Of a stretch of 64,000 bases of DNA, positions 1-8,565 are shown in pieces (positions within the stretch are counted from its first letter, which is position 1; every line of letters begins with the position of its first letter). The notes under the pieces are model-generated. The model was not told the DNA's origin and did no database searches. It worked only from the letters and a program-made list of their open reading frames with translations. The stretch comes from Kiritimatiellaceae bacterium (GTDB lineage Bacteria; Verrucomicrobiota; Kiritimatiellia; Kiritimatiellales; Tichowtungiaceae). Made by a program: the position numbers and the translations under genes. The stretch covers positions 62,001 to 126,000 of the forward strand of contig JABFQY010000005.1 in assembly GCA_013141415.1 (NCBI GenBank), in the 5' to 3' direction.

Positions 1-1061
1 CCGCCGAGAGCGTCCCATGCCTCGGCGATCAGTTTTATTTTTTTGAGTGCCGGTTCGGCCTCAATGGCTTTGATGACCGGCGGATGTTCCAGCAGTTCTC
101 CGTCCGGGTCGCGGCACAGCACGGTGGCGAGGTCGAAGCGGAATCCGTCCACATGCATTTCCTGCGCCCAGTATTTGAGACAGTCAACGATCAGCTGTTT
201 CGCAATCGGGTGGTTGCAGTTGAAGGTGTTGCCGCATCCACTCCAGTCGGGATAAGTGCCGTCCGGCTTGATCATATAATACGCCGGTTCATCCAGTCCG
301 CGGAAGCTGTACACCGGACCGTTAAACGGCCCCTCGGCGGTGTGGTTGAAGACGATGTCGAGAATGACTTCAATCCCGGCATTATGCAGCGCTTTGACCA
401 GCGTTTTGAATTCCGTGATTGCCGCGCCGGGCTCGCGCGAGGCGGCGTAACGGCTCATCGGCGCGAAAAAGGCGAGGGTGCTGTAGCCCCAGAAGTTGAG
501 CAGATGTTTGCGCGCCGCGCCTTCGAGTAGGAATTCCAGCTCGTTAAATTCCATGACCGGCATAAATTCCACAGCGGTGATGCCGAGCGACTGCAGGTGC
601 GGAATTTTTTCAATGAAGTCGAGATAGGTTCCGCCGCCGGTGAGGCCGCGCAGATGCGCTTCATAGATGATGGTTTTTTCGAGCGGAGTTTCCGGACGTT
701 TTTCGCCGCGCCAGTCGAAGTGATCATCCGTGATGATGCCTTTCGGAAAGTGCCTGCCGGTGCGGATGTGCTGTCCCGGTTCGATCCCGGCTGATTCTCC
801 CCAGCTCCGCGAAAAGTGAACGGCGCGGGCATACGGATCGAGCAGCCACTGTTCGGGAACGGCGTCGGTGCGGTAAAGATACAATGTGCCGGAATGAACG
901 CCGGAAACGGTTGTATGCCAGAGCGGCCCGCCGGTCATTTCAATTTCGCGCGTTGGTGTTTCGGCGTCGGCGGAATCAAAGAGCAGCAGCCAGAGCCGGT
1001 TGGCACGGCTGTGTACGACGAATTGAGTTTCCTCTTTGCGGATGTGTACGCCGAGTTTCAT
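1..1061 (-). CDS. glgX: Glycogen debranching enzyme (GH13), 3' end beyond window
   Basis: Alpha-amylase-superfamily enzyme that hydrolyses alpha-1,6 branches of glycogen or limit dextrins. Translating the minus strand from the ATG at 1061 gives 353 residues with no stop before the window edge. The N-terminal beta-sandwich (about 1-115) is followed by the catalytic barrel. Conserved region I (DIVFNHT, 234-240), region II (DGFRFDLA, nucleophile Asp309) and region III (LIAEAWD, acid Glu346) are all visible. The catalytic His/Asp region IV and the C-terminal domain lie outside. It is divergent from rlmD with a gap of about 100 bp. The GlgX/isoamylase subfamily is favoured over pullulanase from the spacing and the N-terminal domain, but the missing C-terminus prevents certainty. 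Confidence 0.88.
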   Translation of the reverse strand, partial: MKLGVHIRKEETQFVVHSRANRLWLLLFDSADAETPTREIEMTGGPLWHTTVSGVHSGTLYLYRTDAVPEQWLLDPYARAVHFSRSWGESAGIEPGQHIRTGRHFPKGIITDDHFDWRGEKRPETPLEKTIIYEAHLRGLTGGGTYLDFIEKIPHLQSLGITAVEFMPVMEFNELEFLLEGAARKHLLNFWGYSTLAFFAPMSRYAASREPGAAITEFKTLVKALHNAGIEVILDIVFNHTAEGPFNGPVYSFRGLDEPAYYMIKPDGTYPDWSGCGNTFNCNHPIAKQLIVDCLKYWAQEMHVDGFRFDLATVLCRDPDGELLEHPPVIKAIEAEPALKKIKLIAEAWDALG

Positions 1062-1159
1062 GGCAGACAGTGTACGCCGCCCGGGCTGAATTTCAACAGT
1101 TCCATATCGATTGAAAAGCTTCGACAGCGCGGGGCGTTCCGTGGTTTAACTTCGCGCTC

Positions 1160-2587
1160 ATGTACAAAAAAGGACAGATCATCGAGACGGAGCTTTTCGA
1201 CACGGCGGACAAAAACCGCTGCGTCGGGAAGATGGAAGACGGCATCCGCGTATTTGTCGAAGGGACAGCCGCCGTCGGCGACACCGTCCGCGCCGAAGTT
1301 TATAAAATCAAAAAGCGTTATCTGGTCGCTCAGCTGAAAGAGATTCTGAAATTTTCCGACCGGCGCACGGAGCCGCGCTGTAAGTACTTTGGTGTGTGCG
1401 GCGGATGCAAATGGCAGCATCTCGACTATGCCGAACAGTTGCGCATCAAACGCAAACAGGTAGTCGATGCACTCGAACATCTCGGTAACTTTGAAAGCCC
1501 GGTCGTCGGCGAATGTATTCCAGCGGAAGAAGTTTTCGGCTACCGCAATAAGATCGATATGGATTTTACCGACCGGCGCTACCTGACCGCCGACGAGATG
1601 AATATCCCAGAGGCTGAGCTGAGTAAGCCGCTCGATTTCGCGCTCGGCTTTCATGCGCCGGGTTGCTTTGCCAAAGCCATCGACATCGACCATTGCGATC
1701 TGGCGTCGGAAGAAATGAATCTGGCGGTTGAAACGGTCCGCCGCTTCTGTCGCGACCGGAAGATTCCGGTCTATTCCACCTTCACGCACGAAGGCTTCCT
1801 GCGCAATCTGGTTGTCCGGCGCGGACAGCGCACCGGCGAGCTGATGGTGAATCTGATCACGCTGACGCACGATGCGGCGCTGATGGGCGAACTGTATGCG
1901 GAATTGAAGTCGGCACTCGGCGAAAAGCTGACGACGTTTATTAATGCCACGACCGACCGGAAAAACATGGTGGCGTTCGGCGATCAGGAATATGTGCTGT
2001 GCGGCGAAGGAAGTATCTCCGACCGGCTTGGCGAATACACCTACCGCATTTCGCCCAACTCGTTTTTCCAGACCAACACCGTGCAGGCCGAAAAACTTTA
2101 TAACGAAATCCTGACCGCCGCGCGGTTCAAAGGCGATGAGACGGTTTACGATCTCTTTTGTGGAACCGGTTCCATCGCGCTGTTCGCCGCGAAGCACTGC
2201 GCCCGCATCCTCGGCATTGAACTGGTCGAGGCCGCCGTGGCCGATGCACAGAAAAATGCGCAGGAACACGGCGCGAAAAACTGTACGTTCCGGCAGATGG
2301 ATTTGATGCACTTCGGGAAAATCCGTGCGGAACTCGAAGCGTTCGGTCTGCCGGATGTCGTTATCACCGATCCGCCGCGCGCCGGAATGCATCCCAAGGC
2401 GGTGGAAATGCTGCGCGAGCTCGCGCCGCCGGTCGTGATTTATGTGAGTTGCAATCCGGCTTCGCTGGCGCGTGACGGACAGCTGCTTTGCGAAGGCGGA
2501 CTTTATAAACTCATCAGCGCCCAGCCGGTCGATCTTTTCCCGCAAACCAATCACGTCGAAAGCGTCGCCCGCTTTGAACGGGTTTAA
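1160..2587 (+). CDS. rlmD: 23S rRNA (uracil-5-)-methyltransferase RlmD/RumA family
   Basis: SAM-dependent TrmA/RumA-family enzyme that makes 5-methyluridine in RNA (U1939 of 23S rRNA in E. coli). The 475 residues are normal length. A TRAM domain covers about 1-60. The 4Fe-4S ligands are Cys74, Cys80 and Cys83 (CKYFGVCGGC) with a fourth candidate at Cys179. The SAM motif is YDLFCGTGSIALFAA, the DPPRAGMHPKA motif follows, and VSCNPASLARD near residue 432 holds the catalytic cysteine. The ATG at 1160 is the first start in the frame and begins directly with the TRAM domain. The exact target base could differ from E. coli, since this family includes several 23S and tRNA paralogues. Confidence 0.9.
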   Translation: MYKKGQIIETELFDTADKNRCVGKMEDGIRVFVEGTAAVGDTVRAEVYKIKKRYLVAQLKEILKFSDRRTEPRCKYFGVCGGCKWQHLDYAEQLRIKRKQVVDALEHLGNFESPVVGECIPAEEVFGYRNKIDMDFTDRRYLTADEMNIPEAELSKPLDFALGFHAPGCFAKAIDIDHCDLASEEMNLAVETVRRFCRDRKIPVYSTFTHEGFLRNLVVRRGQRTGELMVNLITLTHDAALMGELYAELKSALGEKLTTFINATTDRKNMVAFGDQEYVLCGEGSISDRLGEYTYRISPNSFFQTNTVQAEKLYNEILTAARFKGDETVYDLFCGTGSIALFAAKHCARILGIELVEAAVADAQKNAQEHGAKNCTFRQMDLMHFGKIRAELEAFGLPDVVITDPPRAGMHPKAVEMLRELAPPVVIYVSCNPASLARDGQLLCEGGLYKLISAQPVDLFPQTNHVESVARFERV

Positions 2588-2656
2588 TCGCTCTGTTCGC
2601 TTGCGGAAATCCGGCGAAAGGTCTATCACTTTGTCTTTTTAACGGAGGGAAATTTT

Positions 2657-3622
2657 ATGCCGCTACTGTTCGATATGCCGTTTGAAAAGCTGAAGGAATA
2701 CCGCGGAACCAATCCGAAGCCGGTAGACTTTGACGCATACTGGGAAAAAGCGCTGGCTGAAATGTGCGCAGTCGATCCGCAGATTGAAATTATCCCTGAC
2801 GCAGAGTTTCAGACTCCGTTTGCGATCTGCTCTCATCTTTGGTTCACCGGCGTCGGCGGCGCGCGGATTCACGCTAAACTGCTCCAGCCGAAAAACGGCT
2901 TAAAAAAGCATCCGGCGGTTCTGCACTTTCACGGCTACACCGGCAATTGCGGAGACTGGCACGATAAGCTGAGTTACGCCGCCGCCGGGTTCACCGTTGC
3001 GGCGCTCGATTGCCGCGGGCAGGGCGGCCGTTCCGAAGACGTCGGCGGAGTGAAGGGGAATACGCATCAGGGACAGATTATCCGCGGGCTGGATGACTCA
3101 CCTGAAAAACTGCTTTACCGATCCATCTATCTCGACACGGCGCAACTGGCGAAAATTGTCATGGAGATGCCGGACGTGGACGCGACGAGGGTCGGCGCGA
3201 TGGGCGGCAGTCAGGGCGGTGGACTCACGCTGGCTTGCGCTTCGCTGGAACCGCGCATTAAACGGATTGCTCCGCAGTATCCGTTCCTTTCCGACTATCG
3301 CCGGGTCTGGGATATGGATCAGGCGAAGGATGCCTACTTTGAGCTGAAAAATTTCTTCCGCCACTTTGATCCGCAGCATAAACGGGAAGATGAAGTTTTT
3401 ACCCGGCTCGGCTACATCGATGTGCAGCACCTCGCGCCGCGCATTAAGGCCGAAGTCATGATGGGCGTCGGATTTTCCGACACGATCTGTCCGCCCTCCA
3501 CGCAGTTCGCGGCCTATAACAAAATCACTTCGAAGAAATCACTGGAGACCTATCCCGACTTCGGACACGAAAACCTGCCCGGCTTCTGGGACAAGGCGTT
3601 CCAGTTTATGCTGGAGCTTTAG
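2657..3622 (+). CDS. Acetyl xylan esterase / cephalosporin-C deacetylase (CE7)
   Basis: Alpha/beta-hydrolase of carbohydrate esterase family 7, which removes acetyl groups from xylo-oligosaccharides and other small acetylated molecules. At 321 aa it has family length and no signal peptide, so it is expected to act in the cytoplasm on imported oligosaccharides. The catalytic triad is visible: Ser185 in GGSQGGG, Asp275 in VGFSDTICPPST, His304 in YPDFGHENLPG. The oxyanion RGQGGRSED loop (about 120-128) is also typical. The start has a clear GGAGG site 8 nt upstream. It is 70 bp downstream of rlmD and 8 bp upstream of the nitroreductase gene, so the latter two are probably co-transcribed. Confidence 0.88.
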   Translation: MPLLFDMPFEKLKEYRGTNPKPVDFDAYWEKALAEMCAVDPQIEIIPDAEFQTPFAICSHLWFTGVGGARIHAKLLQPKNGLKKHPAVLHFHGYTGNCGDWHDKLSYAAAGFTVAALDCRGQGGRSEDVGGVKGNTHQGQIIRGLDDSPEKLLYRSIYLDTAQLAKIVMEMPDVDATRVGAMGGSQGGGLTLACASLEPRIKRIAPQYPFLSDYRRVWDMDQAKDAYFELKNFFRHFDPQHKREDEVFTRLGYIDVQHLAPRIKAEVMMGVGFSDTICPPSTQFAAYNKITSKKSLETYPDFGHENLPGFWDKAFQFMLEL

Positions 3623-3630
3623 GAAACCAA

Positions 3631-4143
3631 ATGGAAACCATCCAAACCATTATGACGCGCCGGAGCATCCGTGCATTCAAGGATACGCCGGTGACGGATG
3701 CGCAGATCAACGTTCTGCTCGAAGCGGCGATGAATGCGCCGAGCGCTGGCGACGGGCGTCCGTGGCATTTTGTAGTGACGACCGACCGCACGAAACTTGA
3801 CGCGCTGGCCGATGCGCTGGACGAAGGTAAGCCGATGTTTAAGCAGGCGCAGGCCGCCATCCTGATTTGTCTGGATGAGTCGCGCGAAAAATTTAAAGGC
3901 TTCGGCCCGCAGGATTGTTCCTGCGCGGCGCAGAATCTCCAGCTTGCCGCGCACGACATGGGGCTGGGTACCGTTTGGATCGCGGTGATCGGCGTGCCGC
4001 CGCGCGTCGCGGGCTGCCGCAAGGTGCTGGGCGTGCCGGAACCGATTATTCCATTCGCCGTTTTCCCGCTCGGTGTGCCGGGCGAAAGTTTGCCTGCTGA
4101 GTACCGTTATGATTCATCCCGTGTTCACACGGATCGCTGGTAA
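3631..4143 (+). CDS. Nitroreductase family protein
   Basis: Short FMN-dependent nitroreductase-fold oxidoreductase of 170 aa. The N-terminal FMN-binding signature TRRSIRAFKDTPV (about 9-21) and the NAPSAGDGRPWHFVV segment (about 36-50) are clear. The C-terminal half has MGLGTVWIAVIGVPPRV, typical of the substrate and flavin pocket. The physiological substrate cannot be assigned; such proteins reduce nitroaromatics, quinones or enals using NAD(P)H. The gene follows the CE7 esterase after 8 bp, with AGGAA before the ATG, and is followed by the CpXC gene 5 bp later, so all three may form one transcript. Confidence 0.85.
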   Translation: METIQTIMTRRSIRAFKDTPVTDAQINVLLEAAMNAPSAGDGRPWHFVVTTDRTKLDALADALDEGKPMFKQAQAAILICLDESREKFKGFGPQDCSCAAQNLQLAAHDMGLGTVWIAVIGVPPRVAGCRKVLGVPEPIIPFAVFPLGVPGESLPAEYRYDSSRVHTDRW

Positions 4144-4148
4144 ATTTT

Positions 4149-4838
4149 ATGAGCGCACAAAAAACCTATCCCATTCGCTGTCCGCAGTGCCGCCACGAGC
4201 AGAAGGTGGAACTTTATGAGTCCATCAATGTGACGCAGCAGCCGGAGCTTAAAACTGCGCTGTTCGAAAACCGTCTGAACCGTATCGTCTGCGGATCGTG
4301 CGAAGCGTCGTTCCGCATCGACAAGCCGCTGCTGTACCACGACCCAGAGCGCAATATTCTGATTCACTGGATGCCCGACACGGTGGTTTCGCGCGAAGAG
4401 ATTCTCGATGAGTTTGATAAAGGCATGGAAGATCTGCGCGCCGCGCTACCGCCGGATATCGAACCGCCGCGCGTGCGGCTGGTTTTCACCCGCGCCGAGC
4501 TGGTCGAGCTGATTTTTATCATTGAAGCGGGGATGGAGGAGCGGGTGGTGGAATATATTAAATACACCATTCACACGCAGAATTCGGGTCGCGTGCCGCC
4601 CGCCACGAAACAATTGCTGCTCAATGTACAGGATTCAACCGCCGACGAATTGCTTTTTGCGGTGCAGAATACGGAGACGTTTGAACTGGAGGACGTTTTA
4701 CGTTATCCGCGCGCGGCGTATCACAACATCCGGAAGCTGTATAAAAAGAATCCGGAGGAGTTTACCGAGCTGTTTCCCGGACCGTACATCAGTGCACGCG
4801 GTGCGCTGATGGCCGAAGAAGATTCAAATGAGCAATAA
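4149..4838 (+). CDS. CpXC domain protein
   Basis: A 229-aa cytoplasmic protein whose N-terminus matches the CpXC domain: a CPQC pair at about 14-17 and a CGSC pair at about 52-55 form a probable zinc ribbon, followed by HDPERNILIHWMP. The C-terminal 150 residues are acidic and helical with no motif I recognise. CpXC proteins have no established biochemical role. The ribosome-binding site is weak (TTTT before ATG). The last codons and the stop lie at the edge of a small inverted repeat (AAATGAGCA at 4826-4834, TGCTCATTT at 4857-4865), so the C-terminal SNEQ may be repeat-derived. Confidence 0.75.
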   Translation: MSAQKTYPIRCPQCRHEQKVELYESINVTQQPELKTALFENRLNRIVCGSCEASFRIDKPLLYHDPERNILIHWMPDTVVSREEILDEFDKGMEDLRAALPPDIEPPRVRLVFTRAELVELIFIIEAGMEERVVEYIKYTIHTQNSGRVPPATKQLLLNVQDSTADELLFAVQNTETFELEDVLRYPRAAYHNIRKLYKKNPEEFTELFPGPYISARGALMAEEDSNEQ

Positions 4839-4876
4839 TCAATTCTCAATCAGCAATGCTCATTTGAACATTGAAT
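4826..4876. repeat. Small inverted repeat at convergent gene ends
   Basis: Perfect 9-bp arms AAATGAGCA (4826-4834) and TGCTCATTT (4857-4865) enclose the CpXC stop codon. The flank GAACATTGAATATTG resembles the GAATATTGAACA repeats found at 48.9 and 51.7 kb. It lies between the CpXC gene and the oppositely oriented TPR gene and might also work as a weak bidirectional terminator. Confidence 0.45.
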
Positions 4877-4881
4877 ATTGT

Positions 4882-5529
4882 TTATTTGGTCAGTTGTTTC
4901 AGCGCGTTTTCGGCTGAGCTGGCCCATGAAGTTCCGGCGTTTTCCGCCAGGAAATCTTCGAGCACGATGCGTGCGTCGCTAATCTGTCCGGCCTGTTCCA
5001 TGCAGCGTGCGACGCTCAGGATGGCGATCGGATGCAGATAGCTGGTGCTGTGTTTTTTGGCGAACTCAGAAAATTGTGCTGCTGCGCCAGCGAAGTTGCC
5101 ATCGGCTTCTGTACAGTAGGCTAGACCCAGTTCCGCCACCGGACGCAGATCGTGGTTGTTATATTTTTTCAGGAAGCGTTCGTATTGAACGCGGGCCTGC
5201 GCCGGGTCGCCGGAGTTAAAGAAAAGTTTGGCCAGATTGAGCAGGGCGATCGGGCCGGTTGGAGTGGAACCGTATTTGCTCACCACTTCTTCAAGCTGCT
5301 GAGGAGTCCGGGCGGACATCAGCATCTGTTCGGCTTTAGCCAGATTGGAGGCTTTATAATTTGCAAAACCTCTGGACGCGATCACGGCGATGATTGCAGC
5401 GAGAAGCCCTGTGCCGATCAGTTTGCCGTAGCGTTTCAGGAATCCGAGAACTTCATGCACTTCCTGTTCTTTAAGTGCCTGTTTCTTTAGCAGATCCTCA
5501 TGTCCCGGGGTATGTTCACGATCCATCAT
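4882..5529 (-). CDS. Membrane-anchored tetratricopeptide-repeat protein (YfgM-like)
   Basis: A 215-aa protein with a short charged N-terminus, one transmembrane helix (about 33-53, IGTGLLAAIIAVIASRGF) and a periplasmic TPR-like region. This is the architecture of YfgM/TPR_21 proteins, which associate with the Sec translocon and periplasmic chaperones in proteobacteria. The ATG at 5529 is preferred over the upstream TTG at 5535 because AGGAG lies 7 nt before it. The repeats (LNLAKLFFNSGDPAQARVQYERFL, GLAYCTEADGNFAGAAAQF and others) have TPR helix spacing. The Sec association is inferred from the family. It lies 40 bp downstream of aroK on the same strand. Confidence 0.7.
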   Translation of the reverse strand: MMDREHTPGHEDLLKKQALKEQEVHEVLGFLKRYGKLIGTGLLAAIIAVIASRGFANYKASNLAKAEQMLMSARTPQQLEEVVSKYGSTPTGPIALLNLAKLFFNSGDPAQARVQYERFLKKYNNHDLRPVAELGLAYCTEADGNFAGAAAQFSEFAKKHSTSYLHPIAILSVARCMEQAGQISDARIVLEDFLAENAGTSWASSAENALKQLTK

Positions 5530-5568
5530 AGTCAAACTCCTGTTTTGAAGGCGGGTACTCTTATCTTT

Positions 5569-6087
5569 TCAGCCGCATGATTCAAGCGCGTACAGCTCCA
5601 TAATCCGGTCGGCGGTCTGTTCGTCGGTCAGCCCGTCGGTGTTGACGAGGTGCTTAATGGATTCATAAAGCGGTTTGCGCCGCGCCAGCAGCGCTTCGAT
5701 CTGGCTTTTCTTGTCGCCGGAGAGAAGCGGGCGGTTAGTGTCTTTTTCCACCCGTTGAAAAACGGTGGCTGGCGATGCGGTCAGGCAGACGACCAGTCCG
5801 CTTTTTTCAAAATCGGCAATATTGTCCGGATTCAGCACGATGCCGCCGCCGGTGGAGACAACGATTCCGTCGCGGTTCGACAGCTCTTTGACCAGCTCAC
5901 GTTCTAATGCACGGAAGGCGGCTTCGCCGTCCTGAGCAAAAATTTCGGAGATTGGCTTCCCCTGACGGCTTTCGATGATCGAATCCATATCGACCAGTTC
6001 CAGTCCAGTGCGTTTTGCCAGTACGCGGCCTGTCACTGTTTTGCCGGTTCCCATGAACCCGATCAGGATGATGTTCTGTTTTTTCAT
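5569..6087 (-). CDS. aroK: Shikimate kinase
   Basis: Phosphorylates shikimate at the 3-hydroxyl with ATP in the chorismate pathway. The 172-aa length is normal. The P-loop GFMGTGKT (about 10-17), the DMDSIIE shikimate/Mg segment (about 33-39), RALERE (about 58-63), the GGGIVL loop (about 80-85) and the lid arginine in NRPLL (about 118) are all present. Translation starts at the ATG at 6087 behind GGAAGAAAG. A rho-independent terminator (6105-6128) separates it from the small basic protein gene upstream, so aroK probably has its own promoter or depends on readthrough. Confidence 0.93.
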   Translation of the reverse strand: MKKQNIILIGFMGTGKTVTGRVLAKRTGLELVDMDSIIESRQGKPISEIFAQDGEAAFRALERELVKELSNRDGIVVSTGGGIVLNPDNIADFEKSGLVVCLTASPATVFQRVEKDTNRPLLSGDKKSQIEALLARRKPLYESIKHLVNTDGLTDEQTADRIMELYALESCG

Positions 6088-6104
6088 CTTTCTTCCAAAA
6101 AGAA

Positions 6105-6128
6105 AACGCCCCGAAGCTTCGGGGCGTT
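6105..6128 (-). terminator. Rho-independent terminator after the small basic protein gene
   Basis: A perfect palindrome with the half-site AACGCCCCGAAG, followed on the minus strand by TTTTCTTTTT. It sits 29 bp after the stop codon of the 60-aa gene and 17 bp before the aroK start, so it should end that transcript. Confidence 0.85.
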
Positions 6129-6157
6129 ATACAGAAGCGAAACCGCTAAAACCAGCC

Positions 6158-6340
6158 TTAGGCTTTGGTTTTCTGCAGTGCTTCGCGGATGTCTTTGTTG
6201 GTCATCCGGCGAAGGACGGCTTCAGTGATTCCGGCTCCGACCAGACGTTTTTTCTGCTGGGCGATACGGTAGCGCTTGGGGCCGGCTTTTTTAGTCGGAC
6301 GGCGAAGCGGTTTTTTACGCATTGAACGGCGAATTCTCAT
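6158..6340 (-). CDS. Small highly basic protein of unknown function
   Basis: A 60-residue protein with about 20 Arg/Lys, starting MRIRRSMRKKPLRRPTKKAG and ending in a helix around ITEAVLRRMTNKDIREALQ. It has a strong GGAG site, a dedicated terminator and no overlap with a real opposite-strand gene, so it is very likely translated. The composition suggests RNA or ribosome binding, but I do not recognise it as a known ribosomal protein. It differs from the small basic protein described in Chlamydiae and Verrucomicrobia as I recall it. Function unknown. Confidence 0.7.
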   Translation of the reverse strand: MRIRRSMRKKPLRRPTKKAGPKRYRIAQQKKRLVGAGITEAVLRRMTNKDIREALQKTKA

Positions 6341-6430
6341 TTTTCTTCTCCAAAGGCTTATCGTTTTTAAACGAGCGGTGTAAGCTACACAGGCCGGTTG
6401 AGTGAATCAACTTAAAAAAGGAGCTTTTCC

Positions 6431-6856
6431 ATGGCCCGTATAAAACTTGAAATGCCGAGCGTCTATCCGTTCAAAACCGAACTGACCGTCCGTATCACCG
6501 ACATCAACTATGGAGGGCATCTGGGGAATGCCGATGTACTGGCCTTAATGCACGAAGCCCGCGTCCGCTTCCTGAAATCCTTCGGCTACAGCGAAATCAA
6601 CGTCGAGGGGTTCGGCACCATCATGCTCGACTCGGTTGTCATCTATAAAGCGCAGGCGTTTGCCGGTGATGTGTTGCAGATCGAGGTGGCCGCCGGGGAC
6701 TTCAGCCGTCTCGGGTGCGACATCTTTTACCGCATGACCCGCAAAGAAACCGGCGCGGAGATCGCGCTGGCCAAAACCGGCATCGCCGTTTTTGACTACG
6801 CCAACCAGAAGCGCGTTTCGCCGCCGGAAGCTTTTGTCAAAAAACTCGGCGGATAA
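6431..6856 (+). CDS. Hotdog-fold acyl-CoA thioesterase family protein
   Basis: A 141-aa 4HBT-type hotdog thioesterase, probably hydrolysing an acyl-CoA. The segment RITDINYGGHLGNADVLALM (about 22-41) corresponds to the family active-site loop and the start of the long central helix; the family Asp is at ITDINYGGHLGN. It has a strong AAGGAG site 8 nt before the ATG. It is divergent from the small basic gene, the shared 90-bp gap holding several short dyads. Substrate not predictable. Confidence 0.8.
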   Translation: MARIKLEMPSVYPFKTELTVRITDINYGGHLGNADVLALMHEARVRFLKSFGYSEINVEGFGTIMLDSVVIYKAQAFAGDVLQIEVAAGDFSRLGCDIFYRMTRKETGAEIALAKTGIAVFDYANQKRVSPPEAFVKKLGG

Positions 6857-6930
6857 TCAGGGCGCTTTTATTTGTTTCCCAAGGTTAGAGAAACCGTTTA
6901 TAAAGCAGGCTTTCCAACGGGAGAAGAAAA

Positions 6931-7410
6931 ATGGATGAACTGCTCAAACAGCTGAAAAACAACGCCAAAGAGAGCCCCGAAAATCTGGCTAAACTGCTCG
7001 GCACCACCGTGGCTGAAGTCAACGCCAAGATCGCCGCCTACGAAAAGTCCGGCATCATTCAGGGCTATCAGGCCATCATCAACGAAGACAAGCTCGACGG
7101 CGCGCCCGTCACCGCCGTCATCGAAGTCCGTCTTACCGCCGAACGCGAAGGCGGCTTCAACCGTACGGCGGAACGTATCAGCCGTTTTCCAGAAGTCCGT
7201 TCCGCCTTCCTGATGTCCGGCGGTTACGATCTGCTCCTTTTCGTTAGCGGAAAAACCCTGAACGAAGTGGCCAGTTTCGTCAGCGAAAAGCTTGCGACGC
7301 AGTGCGGCGTCGTCGGCACCGCGACCCATTTTATGCTCAAAGCTTACAAGAAAAACGATGTCCTCATGCGTGGATCCGATGAAAACGAACGACCCCAAAT
7401 CTCTGCGTAA
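6931..7410 (+). CDS. Lrp/AsnC family transcriptional regulator
   Basis: A 159-aa Lrp-type regulator with an N-terminal winged helix-turn-helix (about 1-50, LAKLLGTTVAEVNAKIAAYEKSGIIQGY) and a C-terminal RAM/ASNC effector domain (about 65-145) with VTAVIEVRL and SGGYDLLLFVSG. GGGAG precedes the ATG. Its 3' end overlaps the downstream aminotransferase start by about 32 bp, a tight coupling also seen for the Bacillus yugG-yugH pair. It probably controls that gene in response to an amino acid. Confidence 0.88.
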   Translation: MDELLKQLKNNAKESPENLAKLLGTTVAEVNAKIAAYEKSGIIQGYQAIINEDKLDGAPVTAVIEVRLTAEREGGFNRTAERISRFPEVRSAFLMSGGYDLLLFVSGKTLNEVASFVSEKLATQCGVVGTATHFMLKAYKKNDVLMRGSDENERPQISA

Positions 7411-8563
7411 CCGCATCGCCGGCCACGTGCGCGACATTCCGCGCTCCGGTATCCGCGACTTCTTCGACATCGTCAGCACCCGTGCCGACGTGATCAGTCT
7501 CGGCGTCGGTGAGCCGGATTTTGTCACGCCCTGGCATATCCGCGAAGCCGCCATCACGGCGCTGGAGCAGGGCGTTACCAGCTATACATCTAATTTGGGC
7601 CTGCTGGCTCTGCGCAAAGAGATTTCCGGCTACGTCCAGAAAATCACCGGCGTTACCTATAATCCGGAAAATGAAATCCTGATCGCCGTCGGTGTCAGCG
7701 AAGCGATGGATCTGGCCGTTCGCGCGCTGATTGAACCCGGCGACGAAGTGCTTTACCACGAGCCGTGCTACGTTTCGTACAGCCCGGTCGTGATTTTTGC
7801 CCACGGCGTGCCGGTCAAAGTCGAGACTTCCGCCGAAAACGGATTCAAACCGACCCGCGCCCAGCTCGAAGCCAAGGTCACCAAAAAGACCAAACTACTG
7901 ATGCTCAACTTTCCGACCAACCCGACCGGCGCGGTTCTTACGAAACAGGAAGTTGAAGAGATTGCCGCCTTCGCCATCGAGCACGACCTGATTGTCCTCA
8001 CCGACGAAATCTACGGCGAACTCACCTACGACCAGCAGCACATCAGCCTGCTTTCCGTTCCCGGCATGAAAGAACGGACGGTTTACCTGCACGGCTTTTC
8101 CAAGGCCTGGGCCATGACCGGTTTCCGCATGGGCTTTTCCTGCGCGCCGCCGGAACTCACCGAAGCCATGATGAAAATTCATCAGTACACCATGCTTTGC
8201 GCGCCGGTACTCAGCCAGAAAGCCGCCATCGAAGCGCTGCGCGATCCGGAACGCGATATTGCCGGAATGCGCGACTCGTACTGCGTACGCCGCAACTACA
8301 TGCATGCCGCCTTTCAGGAAATGGGCATCGACTGCCATTTGCCCGGCGGAGCCTTCTACATGTTTCCGAATATCGAAAAATTCGGACTGTCGTCCTACGA
8401 CTTCGCCATGAAACTGCTCGAAGCGGAAAATGTCGCCGTCGTCCCCGGAACCGCCTTCGGTTCCTGCGGGCAGGGCTTCGTCCGCTGTTGCTACGCCACC
8501 GCGCTCGACGACATCAAAGAAGCCATGACCCGCATCGCCCGCTTCGTCTCGAAGTTGAAATAA
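7379..8563 (+). CDS. PLP-dependent aminotransferase, class I/II
   Basis: Fold-type I aminotransferase of 394 aa. SLGVGEPDFVTPWHI near the N-terminus, the TNPTG motif (FPTNPTGAVL), the VLTDEIYGEL aspartate and LHGFSKAWAMTGFRMG with the PLP lysine are all present; the substrate-binding arginine is in GFVRCCYA. The start at 7379 is chosen because the protein then begins like its family; a longer frame from 7292 would add a tail translated inside the Lrp gene. It resembles the B. subtilis YugH/PatA branch. Amino-acid specificity is not clear. Its 3' end is duplicated beyond the toxin-antitoxin module. Confidence 0.87.
   Translation: MKTNDPKSLRNRIAGHVRDIPRSGIRDFFDIVSTRADVISLGVGEPDFVTPWHIREAAITALEQGVTSYTSNLGLLALRKEISGYVQKITGVTYNPENEILIAVGVSEAMDLAVRALIEPGDEVLYHEPCYVSYSPVVIFAHGVPVKVETSAENGFKPTRAQLEAKVTKKTKLLMLNFPTNPTGAVLTKQEVEEIAAFAIEHDLIVLTDEIYGELTYDQQHISLLSVPGMKERTVYLHGFSKAWAMTGFRMGFSCAPPELTEAMMKIHQYTMLCAPVLSQKAAIEALRDPERDIAGMRDSYCVRRNYMHAAFQEMGIDCHLPGGAFYMFPNIEKFGLSSYDFAMKLLEAENVAVVPGTAFGSCGQGFVRCCYATALDDIKEAMTRIARFVSKLK
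8510..8560 (+). repeat. Direct repeat, copy 1 (aminotransferase 3' end)
   Basis: The last 16 or so codons of the aminotransferase gene. The segment starting GACATCAAAGAAGCCATGAC recurs at 9130-9178 with about 85 percent identity by eye. It is the upstream member of a pair that brackets the toxin-antitoxin genes. Confidence 0.7.
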
Positions 8564-8565
8564 TT

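Noticed and set aside
1058-2629. Long open frame antisense to rlmD (523 codons)
   Set aside because: It mirrors a strongly conserved gene, has no family features or ribosome-binding site, and reflects the GC-rich codon use.
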